A program made the position numbers and the translations under genes. From Streptomyces sp. Sge12 (GTDB lineage Bacteria; Actinomycetota; Actinomycetes; Streptomycetales; Streptomycetaceae), in contig NZ_CP020555.1 in assembly GCF_002080455.1 (NCBI RefSeq), positions 4,996,501-5,060,500 of the forward strand: DNA of 64,000 nt, given 5' to 3'. The notes under the pieces were generated by a model. It was not told where the DNA came from and made no database searches. It saw nothing but the letters and a program-made list of their open reading frames with translations. This document shows, in pieces, positions 41,401 to 49,026 of this stretch (position 1 is its first letter; each line of letters starts with the position of its first letter).

Positions 41401-42519
41401 TCAGCCCGCCGGGATCTCCTTCATCCGGTCGACGACCGTGCGCGTCGTGATGGCGCTGGTGAAGATGACCGTGCCGGGCTTGATCAGGCCCTGCTCGCCG
41501 GACTCGCCCTGCACCTGGACGCTGCGCTCGCCGAGGAACGCGAGGGTCTGCCGGTCGAAGATCCACTCCTCGCGCACGCCCGAGGAGTCGTCGAGCCGGG
41601 CGACCGCGATGCCGCTGCGGCCCGCGGCGTCGACCGCCTCGTCCACCGTCACCACGCCGGGGATCTTCGCCGCCGCCTTGTAGAGCGCGGCCGTGAGCTC
41701 GGCCGGCGGGTAGCTGGAGCGCAGCAGGTCGCCGATCGTGGTGAAGGCCTCCTGGTCGGGGCCGTGGCCCATGCCCTTGGTCTCCTCGTAGATCCGCCGG
41801 AGCAGCACGTCGGGGTCGGTGGGCAGCGCCGCGAGGTAGTCGTAGCTGGGTGCGTTGAGGTACGGCGCCACGGCCTGACCGTTGACGACGCGCCGGTCCA
41901 GGGACACGCCCTTCGGTCCGGTGTTGCCGGGCTCGATCAGCCAGCCCTTGGCGCCGTCGGGGGAGTTCCACTCGTGGCGCATGTGCAGCTGCTGGCTGAC
42001 CAGCGTGCTCTTGTCGTCGACGGTCTTCACGTAGGTGGTGGCCGTCTTGCTGCCGATGTAGATGAACTGGTCCGGGCGCACCGCCGGGCCGGAGCCCGTG
42101 GCCGAGGACGCCAGGGAGATGCGGTCCAGGAGCTGCGTCGCGCCCTTGGGGTCGGCGGTGCCGATACGGGTGGTCAGCGCCGGGCCCGTGGCGATCGTCG
42201 AGCCGTACCCGTCCGCGGCGCCCCGGTCCACGTACGAGAAGAAGCCGACGGCGAGCGCGCCGGCCAGGGCGAAGCCCGCGACGGGCACGAGGAACGAGCG
42301 GCGCAGGAACGGGTTGCGGGAGCTCCTGGCGCGGGAGCCGGTGCGGGCGGGGCCCGTGGCGGTGGTGTCGGCGGCGCGGAGGTCTTCGTGGATCTGGGCC
42401 ATCAGTCGCTCCTTGTGGAACTGGTGGCGGCCCGCGGGCAGTTCCCGTTCGGCGAACGGCAGGAGCGGAGAGCTCTCCTCCTGGCCGGCCGGGCGGGGGC
42501 GGGAAAGGTCGGCGTTCAT
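41401..42519 (-). CDS. CU044_5270-family membrane protein, ECF sigma partner
   Basis: This 372-residue protein starts at ATG 42519, overlapping the sigma gene by 4 bases (ATGA). It has a polar N-terminus (about 1-75), one membrane helix (FLVPVAGFALAGALAVGFFS) and a large extracellular domain. Segments such as FIYIGSKTATTYVKTVDDKS, MRHEWNSPDGAKGWLI, IYEETKGMGHGPDQEAFTTI and EEWIFDRQTLAFLGE match the CU044_5270 family, which is almost always encoded next to an ECF sigma factor. It probably acts as anti-sigma or sensor. No zinc-anti-sigma motif is seen. Confidence 0.88.
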   Translation of the reverse strand: MNADLSRPRPAGQEESSPLLPFAERELPAGRHQFHKERLMAQIHEDLRAADTTATGPARTGSRARSSRNPFLRRSFLVPVAGFALAGALAVGFFSYVDRGAADGYGSTIATGPALTTRIGTADPKGATQLLDRISLASSATGSGPAVRPDQFIYIGSKTATTYVKTVDDKSTLVSQQLHMRHEWNSPDGAKGWLIEPGNTGPKGVSLDRRVVNGQAVAPYLNAPSYDYLAALPTDPDVLLRRIYEETKGMGHGPDQEAFTTIGDLLRSSYPPAELTAALYKAAAKIPGVVTVDEAVDAAGRSGIAVARLDDSSGVREEWIFDRQTLAFLGERSVQVQGESGEQGLIKPGTVIFTSAITTRTVVDRMKEIPAG

Positions 42520-43145
42520 CGGGTTCCTTCCTGTGCGGACCGGACCGCTTTCGTGCGGTCGCCATGTGTCTGTCGGGGGCGAGCCGCGAGTTCCCGTCTG
42601 CTCTTCTTCAGTTCCGCGTCGGCGAGTTTGCGCAGCTTCGAACGGGCCCGTGACAGCCGCGAGCGCACGGTCCCGACCGGGATGCCGAGGACCCGGGCGG
42701 CCTCGGCGTACTCCAGGCCCTCGCACAGGCACAGCAGGAGGACCTCGCGCTCGGGTCCGCGCAGGGCGCTCAACTGCGCCAGCGTGGCCGCGATCTGCTG
42801 CCGGTCGTCCAGCCGGCCCGCCACCTCGTCGGCGTGGTCGGGCGCGGACGCGGCGCCGGCCGCCGCCGTGGCGGCGGCAGCGGCGGCCCGGTAGCGCCGG
42901 TTGCTGCGGCAGTGGTTGCGGGCGAGGTTGGTGGCGATCCCCAGGAGCCAGGGCCGCAGCGAACCGCCCTCGGCGTCGACCGTGGCGCGCAGCCGCCATG
43001 CCTCCAGGAAGACCGCCGACATGACGTCCTCGGCGGAGGCCCAGTCCCCGGTCATCCGGAAGGCATGGTTGTAGACGGTGCGGGCGTAGCTGTCGAACAG
43101 CTCCGCATAGGCGTCCGGATCCCCGGACCGCACCCGGGTACGCAT
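42516..43145 (-). CDS. ECF-type RNA polymerase sigma factor
   Basis: This 209-residue protein starts at ATG 43145; GTG 43157 is in frame just upstream. Region 2 is clear (AYAELFDSYARTVYNHAFRM, SAEDVMSAVFLEAWRLRAT, LRPWLLGIATNLARNHCRSN). An Ala-rich linker precedes region 4 (LSALRGPEREVLLLCLCEGL, EYAEAARVLGIPVGTVRSRL, SRARSKLRKLADAE). It directs RNA polymerase to a small set of promoters. The downstream membrane protein overlaps by 4 bases and is a likely regulator. There is no SnoaL or other C-terminal domain. Confidence 0.94.
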   Translation of the reverse strand: MRTRVRSGDPDAYAELFDSYARTVYNHAFRMTGDWASAEDVMSAVFLEAWRLRATVDAEGGSLRPWLLGIATNLARNHCRSNRRYRAAAAAATAAAGAASAPDHADEVAGRLDDRQQIAATLAQLSALRGPEREVLLLCLCEGLEYAEAARVLGIPVGTVRSRLSRARSKLRKLADAELKKSRRELAARPRQTHGDRTKAVRSAQEGTR

Positions 43146-43227
43146 TTCTGTTGTCACTCCTGTCGGCTGTCCGGCACCCACGAGCGGGTTCCCGTGACCT
43201 GCGTCACGTCCGCCGTGGGGCGACCCC

Positions 43228-43575
43228 TCAGGTGAGGTCGGTGCCGGTGCCGCGTTGGAGGGTCTCGCCGAACTCGATCATCTTGCGGGCGTAGTCCTCG
43301 GTCCACTCCGCCTGCTCGGCGATGAGCGCCGGCGTCAGGCGGTCGAACCTCCGGGGGTCCGCCAGCTGGGCCGCCGCCAGGGCCTGGAACTCCACCGCCC
43401 GCTCCTGCGCGGCCCGGAAGGCCAGCGTCAGCTCGGTCGCACGGGCCAGCAGTTCACGCGGGTCCTCGATCGACTCCAGGTCGAAGAAGTGCTCCGGGTC
43501 CGCCACGGCCTCCGAGGGCTCGAAGAGCAGAGGCGCCGGCCGCAGCCGCCGCTCGGTCCGCTCGGGCTCTGCCAT
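43228..43575 (-). CDS. hypothetical protein, 115 residues
   Basis: This protein starts at ATG 43575 behind GGAGGA. It is acidic and helical: PEHFFDLESIEDPRELLARA, TELTLAFRAAQERAVEFQAL and AALAEQAEWTEDYARKMIE-like sequence suggest a coiled or bundled fold. No family is recognised. It lies between the ECF sigma gene and an SDR gene on the same strand, with 82 and 232 bases to either side, so it probably has its own promoter. Confidence 0.65.
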   Translation of the reverse strand: MAEPERTERRLRPAPLLFEPSEAVADPEHFFDLESIEDPRELLARATELTLAFRAAQERAVEFQALAAAQLADPRRFDRLTPALIAEQAEWTEDYARKMIEFGETLQRGTGTDLT

Positions 43576-43807
43576 GCGTGTCCTCCTGCTGCGCGTGCGA
43601 AGTGATTCCGGGCCACCGTCCATTGTCCAACGCCACGCAAGACCCCTGCGCGACGGGCCGGAACACCTGTACGAGCGATGGGGCGGGGGAGCAGGACGGG
43701 AGGCCCGCGGGGCGGGGGGGTCGAGCGGACGATCGACCGGCGCCCGGATCCGCACCCGTGGGAGGCACCCCGGCACCGTGCGCCGGGGTGGTGCTCCGGG
43801 TGTCGCG

Positions 43808-44611
43808 CTACGCGCCGCGGGGGGCGGACATCCGGTCCACCATCCGCACGACCGTGCGGCGGCTCGCGAACCGTCCGGCGAAGGCCATGGCCCGGTTCAG
43901 GCCCCCGGAGATCACGCTCGGCGGCGGGTTCTTGCGGTCCAGCGCCTTCAGCGCGGTGCGCACGACCTCCTCGGAGGTCTGCATCCGCGTGCCGCCCGTG
44001 GCGTCCTGCGTGCCGACCACGTCGAAGAACTCCGTCTTCGTCGCGCCGGGCGACAGGGCCAGGACGCGCAGCCCGGTGCCCCGGTTCTCCTGCCAGAGGG
44101 CCTCGGTGAAGCTGAGGACGAAGGCCTTGGTGGCGGCGTACACGGCCATGTTCGGGACGGGCTGGTAGGCGGCCATGCTGGCGACGTTCACCAGTACGCC
44201 CTCGCCCTGGGCGCGCAGCCGCCCGATGAACGCGCGGCTGATGTCGACGACGGCCATCACGTCGAGGGCCACTTCCTGACGGAGGCGCTGCGGGTCTTCC
44301 TCGTGGAAGCGGCCGTAGGTGCCGAAGCCGGCGTTGTTGACGACGCCGGTGACCTTGATGCCGCGCCGGTCGACCTCGGCGGCCAGCAGCTCCCCCGACC
44401 CGTCGACGGCCAGGTCCATGGTGATCGTCTCCACCGCGACGCCGTGGGCCGCGGAGAGCTGCCCGGCGAGTTCCTTCAGGCGGTCCTCGCGGCGGGCGAC
44501 GAGCACGAGGTCGGAGCCCCGCGCGGCGATCTGACGGGCGAACTCGGCGCCCAGGCCCGAGCTGGCGCCGGTGATCAGGGTGGTCCTGCCTCGGTAGTCG
44601 ACCGCGTTCAC
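43808..44611 (-). CDS. SDR family NAD(P)-dependent oxidoreductase
   Basis: This 267-residue enzyme starts with GTG at 44611 behind GAGGAG. Classical SDR motifs are present: TTLITGASSGLGAEFARQIA (TGxxxGxG), VVNNAGFGTYG (NNAG), VLVNVASMAAYQ (catalytic Ser) and YAATKAFVLSFTEALW (YxxxK). LALSPGATKTEF is the PG motif. It resembles the DltE/YqjQ-type short-chain dehydrogenases. A TetR gene is divergent with a perfect palindrome between, so this gene is probably its target. The substrate is unknown. Confidence 0.92.
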   Translation of the reverse strand: MNAVDYRGRTTLITGASSGLGAEFARQIAARGSDLVLVARREDRLKELAGQLSAAHGVAVETITMDLAVDGSGELLAAEVDRRGIKVTGVVNNAGFGTYGRFHEEDPQRLRQEVALDVMAVVDISRAFIGRLRAQGEGVLVNVASMAAYQPVPNMAVYAATKAFVLSFTEALWQENRGTGLRVLALSPGATKTEFFDVVGTQDATGGTRMQTSEEVVRTALKALDRKNPPPSVISGGLNRAMAFAGRFASRRTVVRMVDRMSAPRGA

Positions 44612-44667
44612 AGTGGCTCCTCGCACATGGGATGACGGACACCTTCGAGCATCACTGTATGCCCGCC

Positions 44668-44682
44668 TGGCAGTCACTGCCA
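44668..44682. promoter_or_regulatory. TetR-type operator between SDR and TetR genes
   Basis: TGGCAGT-C-ACTGCCA is a perfect 7-1-7 palindrome. It lies 56 bases from the SDR start and 47 bases from the TetR start. GGACAGTAAGGGACAG just to the right may be a weaker second element. Its position fits repression of both genes by the TetR protein. Confidence 0.7.
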
Positions 44683-44729
44683 ACCGGACAGTAAGGGACA
44701 GATGGGCGGTTCGCCTATATGCTGGCCGA

Positions 44730-45326
44730 ATGGGGACCACCGCAACGCAGCAGAGCCTGTGGGACCGCTCCCGGCAGGCCGTGGTCGCGAGCATCTTCGA
44801 CACGGCCATGCGGCTCTTCGCCGAACAGGGCTACGAGGCCACGACGATCGCGCAGATCGCCAAGGAAGCGGGCATCTCCCAGCGGTCGCTGTTCCGGTAC
44901 TTCGGTACCAAGGAGGACATCGTCTGCGGCGAGCAGGAGGAACACGGCGAACTGCTCCGCGCGGCGGTGGAGGCCCAGCCCGCCGCCGCCACCCCGTGGC
45001 AGGCCCTGCGGGCCGGCTTCGAGGCGCTCATGGACGCCCACGGCAGCCCCGAACAGCTGCTGGAGATCACCTCGCTGATCTTCGGCACGCCGTCGCTGCG
45101 CGCCCGCTACTTCCAGAAGCGGCTGCGCTGGCAGGAACTGGTCCTGCCCGCCGTCACGGCCCGCATGGCCGCGGGGGAGGGCCCGGTCTCCGAGGTCCGC
45201 GCCGCGGCGGTCGTCGCGACCGTCTTCGCCTGCGTGGACGCCGCCACCGAAGCCTGGGTCCGCAGCGGCGGCCGCACCGACCTGGCGTCCCTCTACGACG
45301 AGGCACTGGCCGCCGTACGGGGCTGA
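44730..45326 (+). CDS. TetR family transcriptional regulator
   Basis: This 198-residue protein starts at ATG 44730. The N-terminal HTH is IFDTAMRLFAEQGYEATTIA, QIAKEAGISQRSLFRYFGTK. The C-terminal ligand domain (about 75-198) is helical (WQALRAGFEALMDAHGSPEQ, FQKRLRWQELVLPAVTARMA). There is no good ribosome-binding site and a TATATG -10-like element lies close upstream, so the transcript may be leaderless. A 7-1-7 palindrome in the divergent region is the probable site. The ligand is unknown. Confidence 0.92.
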   Translation: MGTTATQQSLWDRSRQAVVASIFDTAMRLFAEQGYEATTIAQIAKEAGISQRSLFRYFGTKEDIVCGEQEEHGELLRAAVEAQPAAATPWQALRAGFEALMDAHGSPEQLLEITSLIFGTPSLRARYFQKRLRWQELVLPAVTARMAAGEGPVSEVRAAAVVATVFACVDAATEAWVRSGGRTDLASLYDEALAAVRG

Positions 45327-45338
45327 GCCAACGGCAAA

Positions 45339-45382
45339 GGGCGCCCGCGCAGTTCCCCGGCGGAGTTCCCCGCGGACGCCCT
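45339..45382. terminator. imperfect hairpin between convergent genes
   Basis: AGGGCGCCCGCG and CGCGGACGCCCT pair imperfectly with a loop containing two GTTCCCCG repeats. It lies between the TetR stop (45326) and the FMN reductase stop (45394). Confidence 0.5.
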
Positions 45383-45393
45383 CGAAGCGGAGG

Positions 45394-45963
45394 TCAGACC
45401 GTGACGGCCTGCGCGGCGCGCTGCGCCGCCAGCTCGGCCACGTCGTCCAGGACCCCGGCGAGTTCGCCCGCGAGCGCCTCCGGAGCCAGGAAGCCCTCGG
45501 GACCGACCAGCTTGGGGATGCCCGGGATCGCGACCGAGCGCTCGGCGGGCAGCATGCCGAGCCGGGTGAGGACGGGCAGCAGCATCTGCGCGGCCGGGAC
45601 ACCGCCCGTGGGGCCCGCGCTGTAGCTGACGATGCCGACCGGCTTGCCCTTCCACTCGTTGTAGAGGAAGTCGATCGCATTCTTGAACGGGGCCGTGAAA
45701 CCGCCGTTGTACATCGGCAGGACGAAGACGAAGGCGTCCGCCGAGTCGACCAGGGCGCTCCAGTCACGGGTGTGCTGATGCGCGTAATGGCCGGTGGAGG
45801 CGTACTCGGGCTCGTCCAGGAACGGCAGGGCGATCTCGGCGAGGTCGACGGGAGTGACCTCGAAGCCACCCCGCTCGCGGGCCTGCTCGATGACCCAGCG
45901 GGCGAGCGGGCGCCCCGACGAAGTGGGGCGGGTGGCAGCGGAGATGACGTGCAGGCGGGTCAT
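45394..45963 (-). CDS. NADPH-dependent FMN reductase family protein
   Basis: This 189-residue flavodoxin-like protein starts at ATG 45963; an in-frame ATG at 46002 is possible. The FMN-binding loops are LHVISAATRPTSSGRPLARW near the N-terminus and FVFVLPMYNGGFTAPFKNAI (PMYNGG motif) in the middle. IVSYSAGPTGGVPAAQMLLP is also typical. Members reduce quinones, azo dyes, chromate or flavins using NADPH. No regulator is clearly linked; the converging TetR gene is separated by a hairpin. Confidence 0.9.
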   Translation of the reverse strand: MTRLHVISAATRPTSSGRPLARWVIEQARERGGFEVTPVDLAEIALPFLDEPEYASTGHYAHQHTRDWSALVDSADAFVFVLPMYNGGFTAPFKNAIDFLYNEWKGKPVGIVSYSAGPTGGVPAAQMLLPVLTRLGMLPAERSVAIPGIPKLVGPEGFLAPEALAGELAGVLDDVAELAAQRAAQAVTV

Positions 45964-46105
45964 GATGAACGCTTCCGATCCATGCGGCTGTTGATGTGTC
46001 ATCTATAGCAACCGGCACGGCGGACCCACCGAAGCGGACCACAACACCCCCTGCGTGCCGACCCGTCGGCCCACCCGCCGGCGGGCCGGATCGGCCCCGA
46101 CCCGT

Positions 46106-47446
46106 TCAGGGACGCCACGACACCCGGTGCTCGGCCAGATGGGCCAGGACCGAATGGTTCGCCTCCCAGCCGTCCGGGAACTTCACCGTCACACCCAGCT
46201 GGACCGGCTCCGTCGACGGGTGGTCGTCCAGCAGCTCCGCAATCCCCGCCCGGGCCACCACCACACACGCATGCCGGTGCCGCGACGCCAGCACGCACAG
46301 CCGGCCCGTCTCCAGATGGAACGCCGTCGCGTCCGGCCGCCCCGACAGCGGATGCAGCACCACCGTCAGGTCGTACTCGCGGCCCTGCAGCCGGTTCGCC
46401 GTGTCCACCGTGACCCCCGCGACCCCCAACGCGGCCAGCGCCGCACGCACCGCGGCCGCCTGGTCCCGGTGCGCCGTGCCCACCGCGATCCGGTCCGCCG
46501 TCAGCGGAGCCGGGGCCGGGGACTGCTCGTCGGAGGTCACCGCCCCCCGGTCCAGAGCCCGGCGCACCACCAGGGCCACCGCCCGGACCGCCTCCGGATC
46601 CGTCCGCGGAGTGTGCCGGGCGGGCAGCTCCAGCAGGCCCCAGCCCGCCTCGGCCGCCTCGTCCAGGACCCGGTCCGGGCCCGACCCGTCCGAGGGCACC
46701 CCGTACGACAGCCGCCGCTCGCCCGGGCCCGTACCGCTGCGGAACTGCGTGTACGGGTAGAAGGCACGGGAGACCAGCGGCGCGGCCGACGCCGGAAGCC
46801 GCCAGGACACCGGCAGCCGGTGCTGCGGCAGTTGAGGGTTGTGCGCGAGCAGGGTGCTCACCGCCGACGAAGAAGGGTCGTAGGACAGGCCCGCCCACTG
46901 CTCCGCGCCGACCACACTGAACGGGTCCAGCTGCCCCGGGTCGCCCACGAACAGCGCCCGCTCGAACAACCCCGCCACGGCCAGCAGCGCATCCGAACGC
47001 ATCTGGTACGCCTCGTCGACGATGGCGTGCTCCCAAGGCTCCACATCCTTGACGAACGCCCACTTCGCCGCAGTGGAAATGGTGATCGGCAGCTCCGCCA
47101 GGTCCTTCGGCTTGGCCGACAGCGTCACCGACGGCAGCTCGCGCAACGCCGGATCGTAGGCGTCGCCCTCGCTGCTGTGCAGCCGGCCCACCTTCAGCCC
47201 GGGATCCTTGTCGGCGAGGCGCAGCACCAGGTCGTCGACCTGCGCGTTGGTCTGCGCGACCACCATCAGCCGGCGCCCGGCCGCAGCCAGCTCCCGGGCC
47301 GCCCGGACCACGAGCGTGGACTTGCCGGCGCCGGGCGGGGAGTCGACGACCACCCCCCGCTCCGTCCCGTGCAGGGTGTCGGCCAGGATCGCGGCGGTCG
47401 CCCGGGCCGCCGCGGCACCCGGGTCGAAGGAAGCGGTCGTGGTCAC
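46106..47446 (-). CDS. SF1 superfamily DNA/RNA helicase-like ATPase
   Basis: This 446-residue protein starts with GTG at 47446 in a GTGA overlap with the upstream gene. Motif I is VVDSPPGAGKSTLVVRA (about 35-50), Ia VVAQTNAQVDDL, II AIVDEAYQM, III LFVGDPGQLDPF, and later motifs include PVSWRLPASAAPLVSRAFYP, VGTAHRDQAAAV and TANRLQGREYDLTVV (motif V). This is a short SF1B/UvrD-Upf1-like ATPase without large insertions. It is the last gene of a tightly coupled operon with an unknown protein and a Cas4-like nuclease, suggesting joint work on DNA ends. Confidence 0.88.
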   Translation of the reverse strand: MTTTASFDPGAAAARATAAILADTLHGTERGVVVDSPPGAGKSTLVVRAARELAAAGRRLMVVAQTNAQVDDLVLRLADKDPGLKVGRLHSSEGDAYDPALRELPSVTLSAKPKDLAELPITISTAAKWAFVKDVEPWEHAIVDEAYQMRSDALLAVAGLFERALFVGDPGQLDPFSVVGAEQWAGLSYDPSSSAVSTLLAHNPQLPQHRLPVSWRLPASAAPLVSRAFYPYTQFRSGTGPGERRLSYGVPSDGSGPDRVLDEAAEAGWGLLELPARHTPRTDPEAVRAVALVVRRALDRGAVTSDEQSPAPAPLTADRIAVGTAHRDQAAAVRAALAALGVAGVTVDTANRLQGREYDLTVVLHPLSGRPDATAFHLETGRLCVLASRHRHACVVVARAGIAELLDDHPSTEPVQLGVTVKFPDGWEANHSVLAHLAEHRVSWRP

Positions 47447-49026
47447 AGCAGGTCCTCGTCGGTCACGGAATCGGGCAGGGGGAGGACGGCCGCGCTCCCG
47501 GGCGGGCCGCCATGGGTCCACGGGGTCTGCTCGGGCTCCGGGAGCTTCGGGCCGCCGCGCGCGTCGTGCTCGAACAGCGTCCAGCAGAGCTGATCACCCT
47601 TCTCCGGGACCGACCCCGGCTCCGGGTCCCGGCCGCGGCCCATCTTGTCGAGGAGCCGCAGCACCAGCCGCCCGTCCTCCTCGAAGCGGACGAACTGCGC
47701 GCTCTGCGGGCGCCCGTCCAGCGAACGGAACACCTTCCCGCCGCCCTCCTCCGAAAGCTGCGGCCGGTCCTCCGTCACCACGGTCACCAGCGGGCGCGGG
47801 CTCGGCCGCTTCGACTCCGTCCACTCCATCACCACCTCGGTGACCTCACCGGCGAAGGCCTCGCCCGCGAACCGCCGGCCCGCCATCACCAGCGGGTCGT
47901 CCAAGGCCTCCTGGGCATCGAGCCGCACCTGCTCCGTCTCCCGCGTCGCCAGCTTCTGGGCCGCCGTCACCGCGTCGTCGCGGCGCGGCTGCGGCGGCTC
48001 ACCCGCCCGAACGCGGTCCCGATGACCGGTGTACGACCAGCGGTCGCGCGTCCAGCGCTCCTCCGCACGCTCACCCGGCGGCAGCGCCCGCAACAGGTCG
48101 ATCGCCTCCCACGTCCTCCACCACGTGCCCGACAGCTGGGAAGCAACCAGCCGGTGCACCTCCTGCTCGGCCTCCCGGACCCGGCGGTCGTCGCCCCCGG
48201 CACCGGCAGCCGACGCCGCGCGCGCGGCGTCGTACCGGGCGATCGCCGGAGCCAGCAGCTTGTTGTCGAACGCAGGGTCGGTGGCCGGACCGGCGGGCGG
48301 GCACACCAGCTGGCCGTCCTTGTCCCGGCCCAGCTCCGCCCGGTCGGCGGCCTCGGCGCCCGAAAGGCCCTCGGGCGGATCGATCCAGCCCAACAGGGCG
48401 CCCAGGTGCTGGTCCTCCAGGTTGCTCTGGCCGGTGGCCCAGTGCCGCGACAGCAGGTCGGTGGCCGACAGCAGCATCGAGGAACCGGGCACCCGGGACC
48501 GCTCGGCGAGATGGGTGAACCAGCGCCCGAGCATCGGCACCTGCGAAGGTGCCGGATACGGATTGTCCGGGTCCTCCTCGGCGGTGCGCCGGAACCGCAT
48601 CGAGCGGCCGAGCAGCCGTACGTACTCGATGCCCGCCCGGCTCGGCACGATCAACTGTGGCGCGTCCACGCACAACTCGGTCTCGACCTTGACCCGCTTG
48701 CCCGTCTCCGGGTCGGTCTCGCTGCGCTCGGCCGGCTCCACGACATCCGCGTACGCGTCGATGTGGGCCAGCACCTGGACCGCCAGGTCCGCGAGGAACG
48801 CCCAGCGCCGGTCGCGGTCGCGCGGCTGGGGTATCACGAACACCTGCGGCGCGTGCCGGTCGGTACCGACCATGGCGCCGAGCGGCGCGCCCGCCTCACC
48901 GGCGGTGGTCAGCGGCACGAGGACCATCGGGTGCTCGCTCAGATGGCGGTGCCGCACGGTCGCGAGCGGCTGGGCGCGGCCCGCGCGCACCGCCTCCAGC
49001 CGGGCCAGCGTGCTCAGCAGGGACAT
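47443..49026 (-). CDS. large conserved protein of the nuclease-helicase operon, function unknown
   Basis: This 527-residue protein starts at ATG 49026, overlapping the nuclease gene by 13 bases, and its stop overlaps the helicase start. There is no signal peptide or membrane helix. Segments include VRHRHLSEHPMVLVPLTTAG, FVIPQPRDRDRRWAFLADLA, LIVPSRAGIEYVRLLGRSMR and LSATDLLSRHWATGQSNLED. No known domain is evident. A C-terminal beta-rich part (FVRFEEDGRLVLRLLDKMGR) may be OB-like. Strict coupling to both neighbours points to a stoichiometric complex with nuclease and helicase. Confidence 0.8.
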   Translation of the reverse strand: MSLLSTLARLEAVRAGRAQPLATVRHRHLSEHPMVLVPLTTAGEAGAPLGAMVGTDRHAPQVFVIPQPRDRDRRWAFLADLAVQVLAHIDAYADVVEPAERSETDPETGKRVKVETELCVDAPQLIVPSRAGIEYVRLLGRSMRFRRTAEEDPDNPYPAPSQVPMLGRWFTHLAERSRVPGSSMLLSATDLLSRHWATGQSNLEDQHLGALLGWIDPPEGLSGAEAADRAELGRDKDGQLVCPPAGPATDPAFDNKLLAPAIARYDAARAASAAGAGGDDRRVREAEQEVHRLVASQLSGTWWRTWEAIDLLRALPPGERAEERWTRDRWSYTGHRDRVRAGEPPQPRRDDAVTAAQKLATRETEQVRLDAQEALDDPLVMAGRRFAGEAFAGEVTEVVMEWTESKRPSPRPLVTVVTEDRPQLSEEGGGKVFRSLDGRPQSAQFVRFEEDGRLVLRLLDKMGRGRDPEPGSVPEKGDQLCWTLFEHDARGGPKLPEPEQTPWTHGGPPGSAAVLPLPDSVTDEDLL

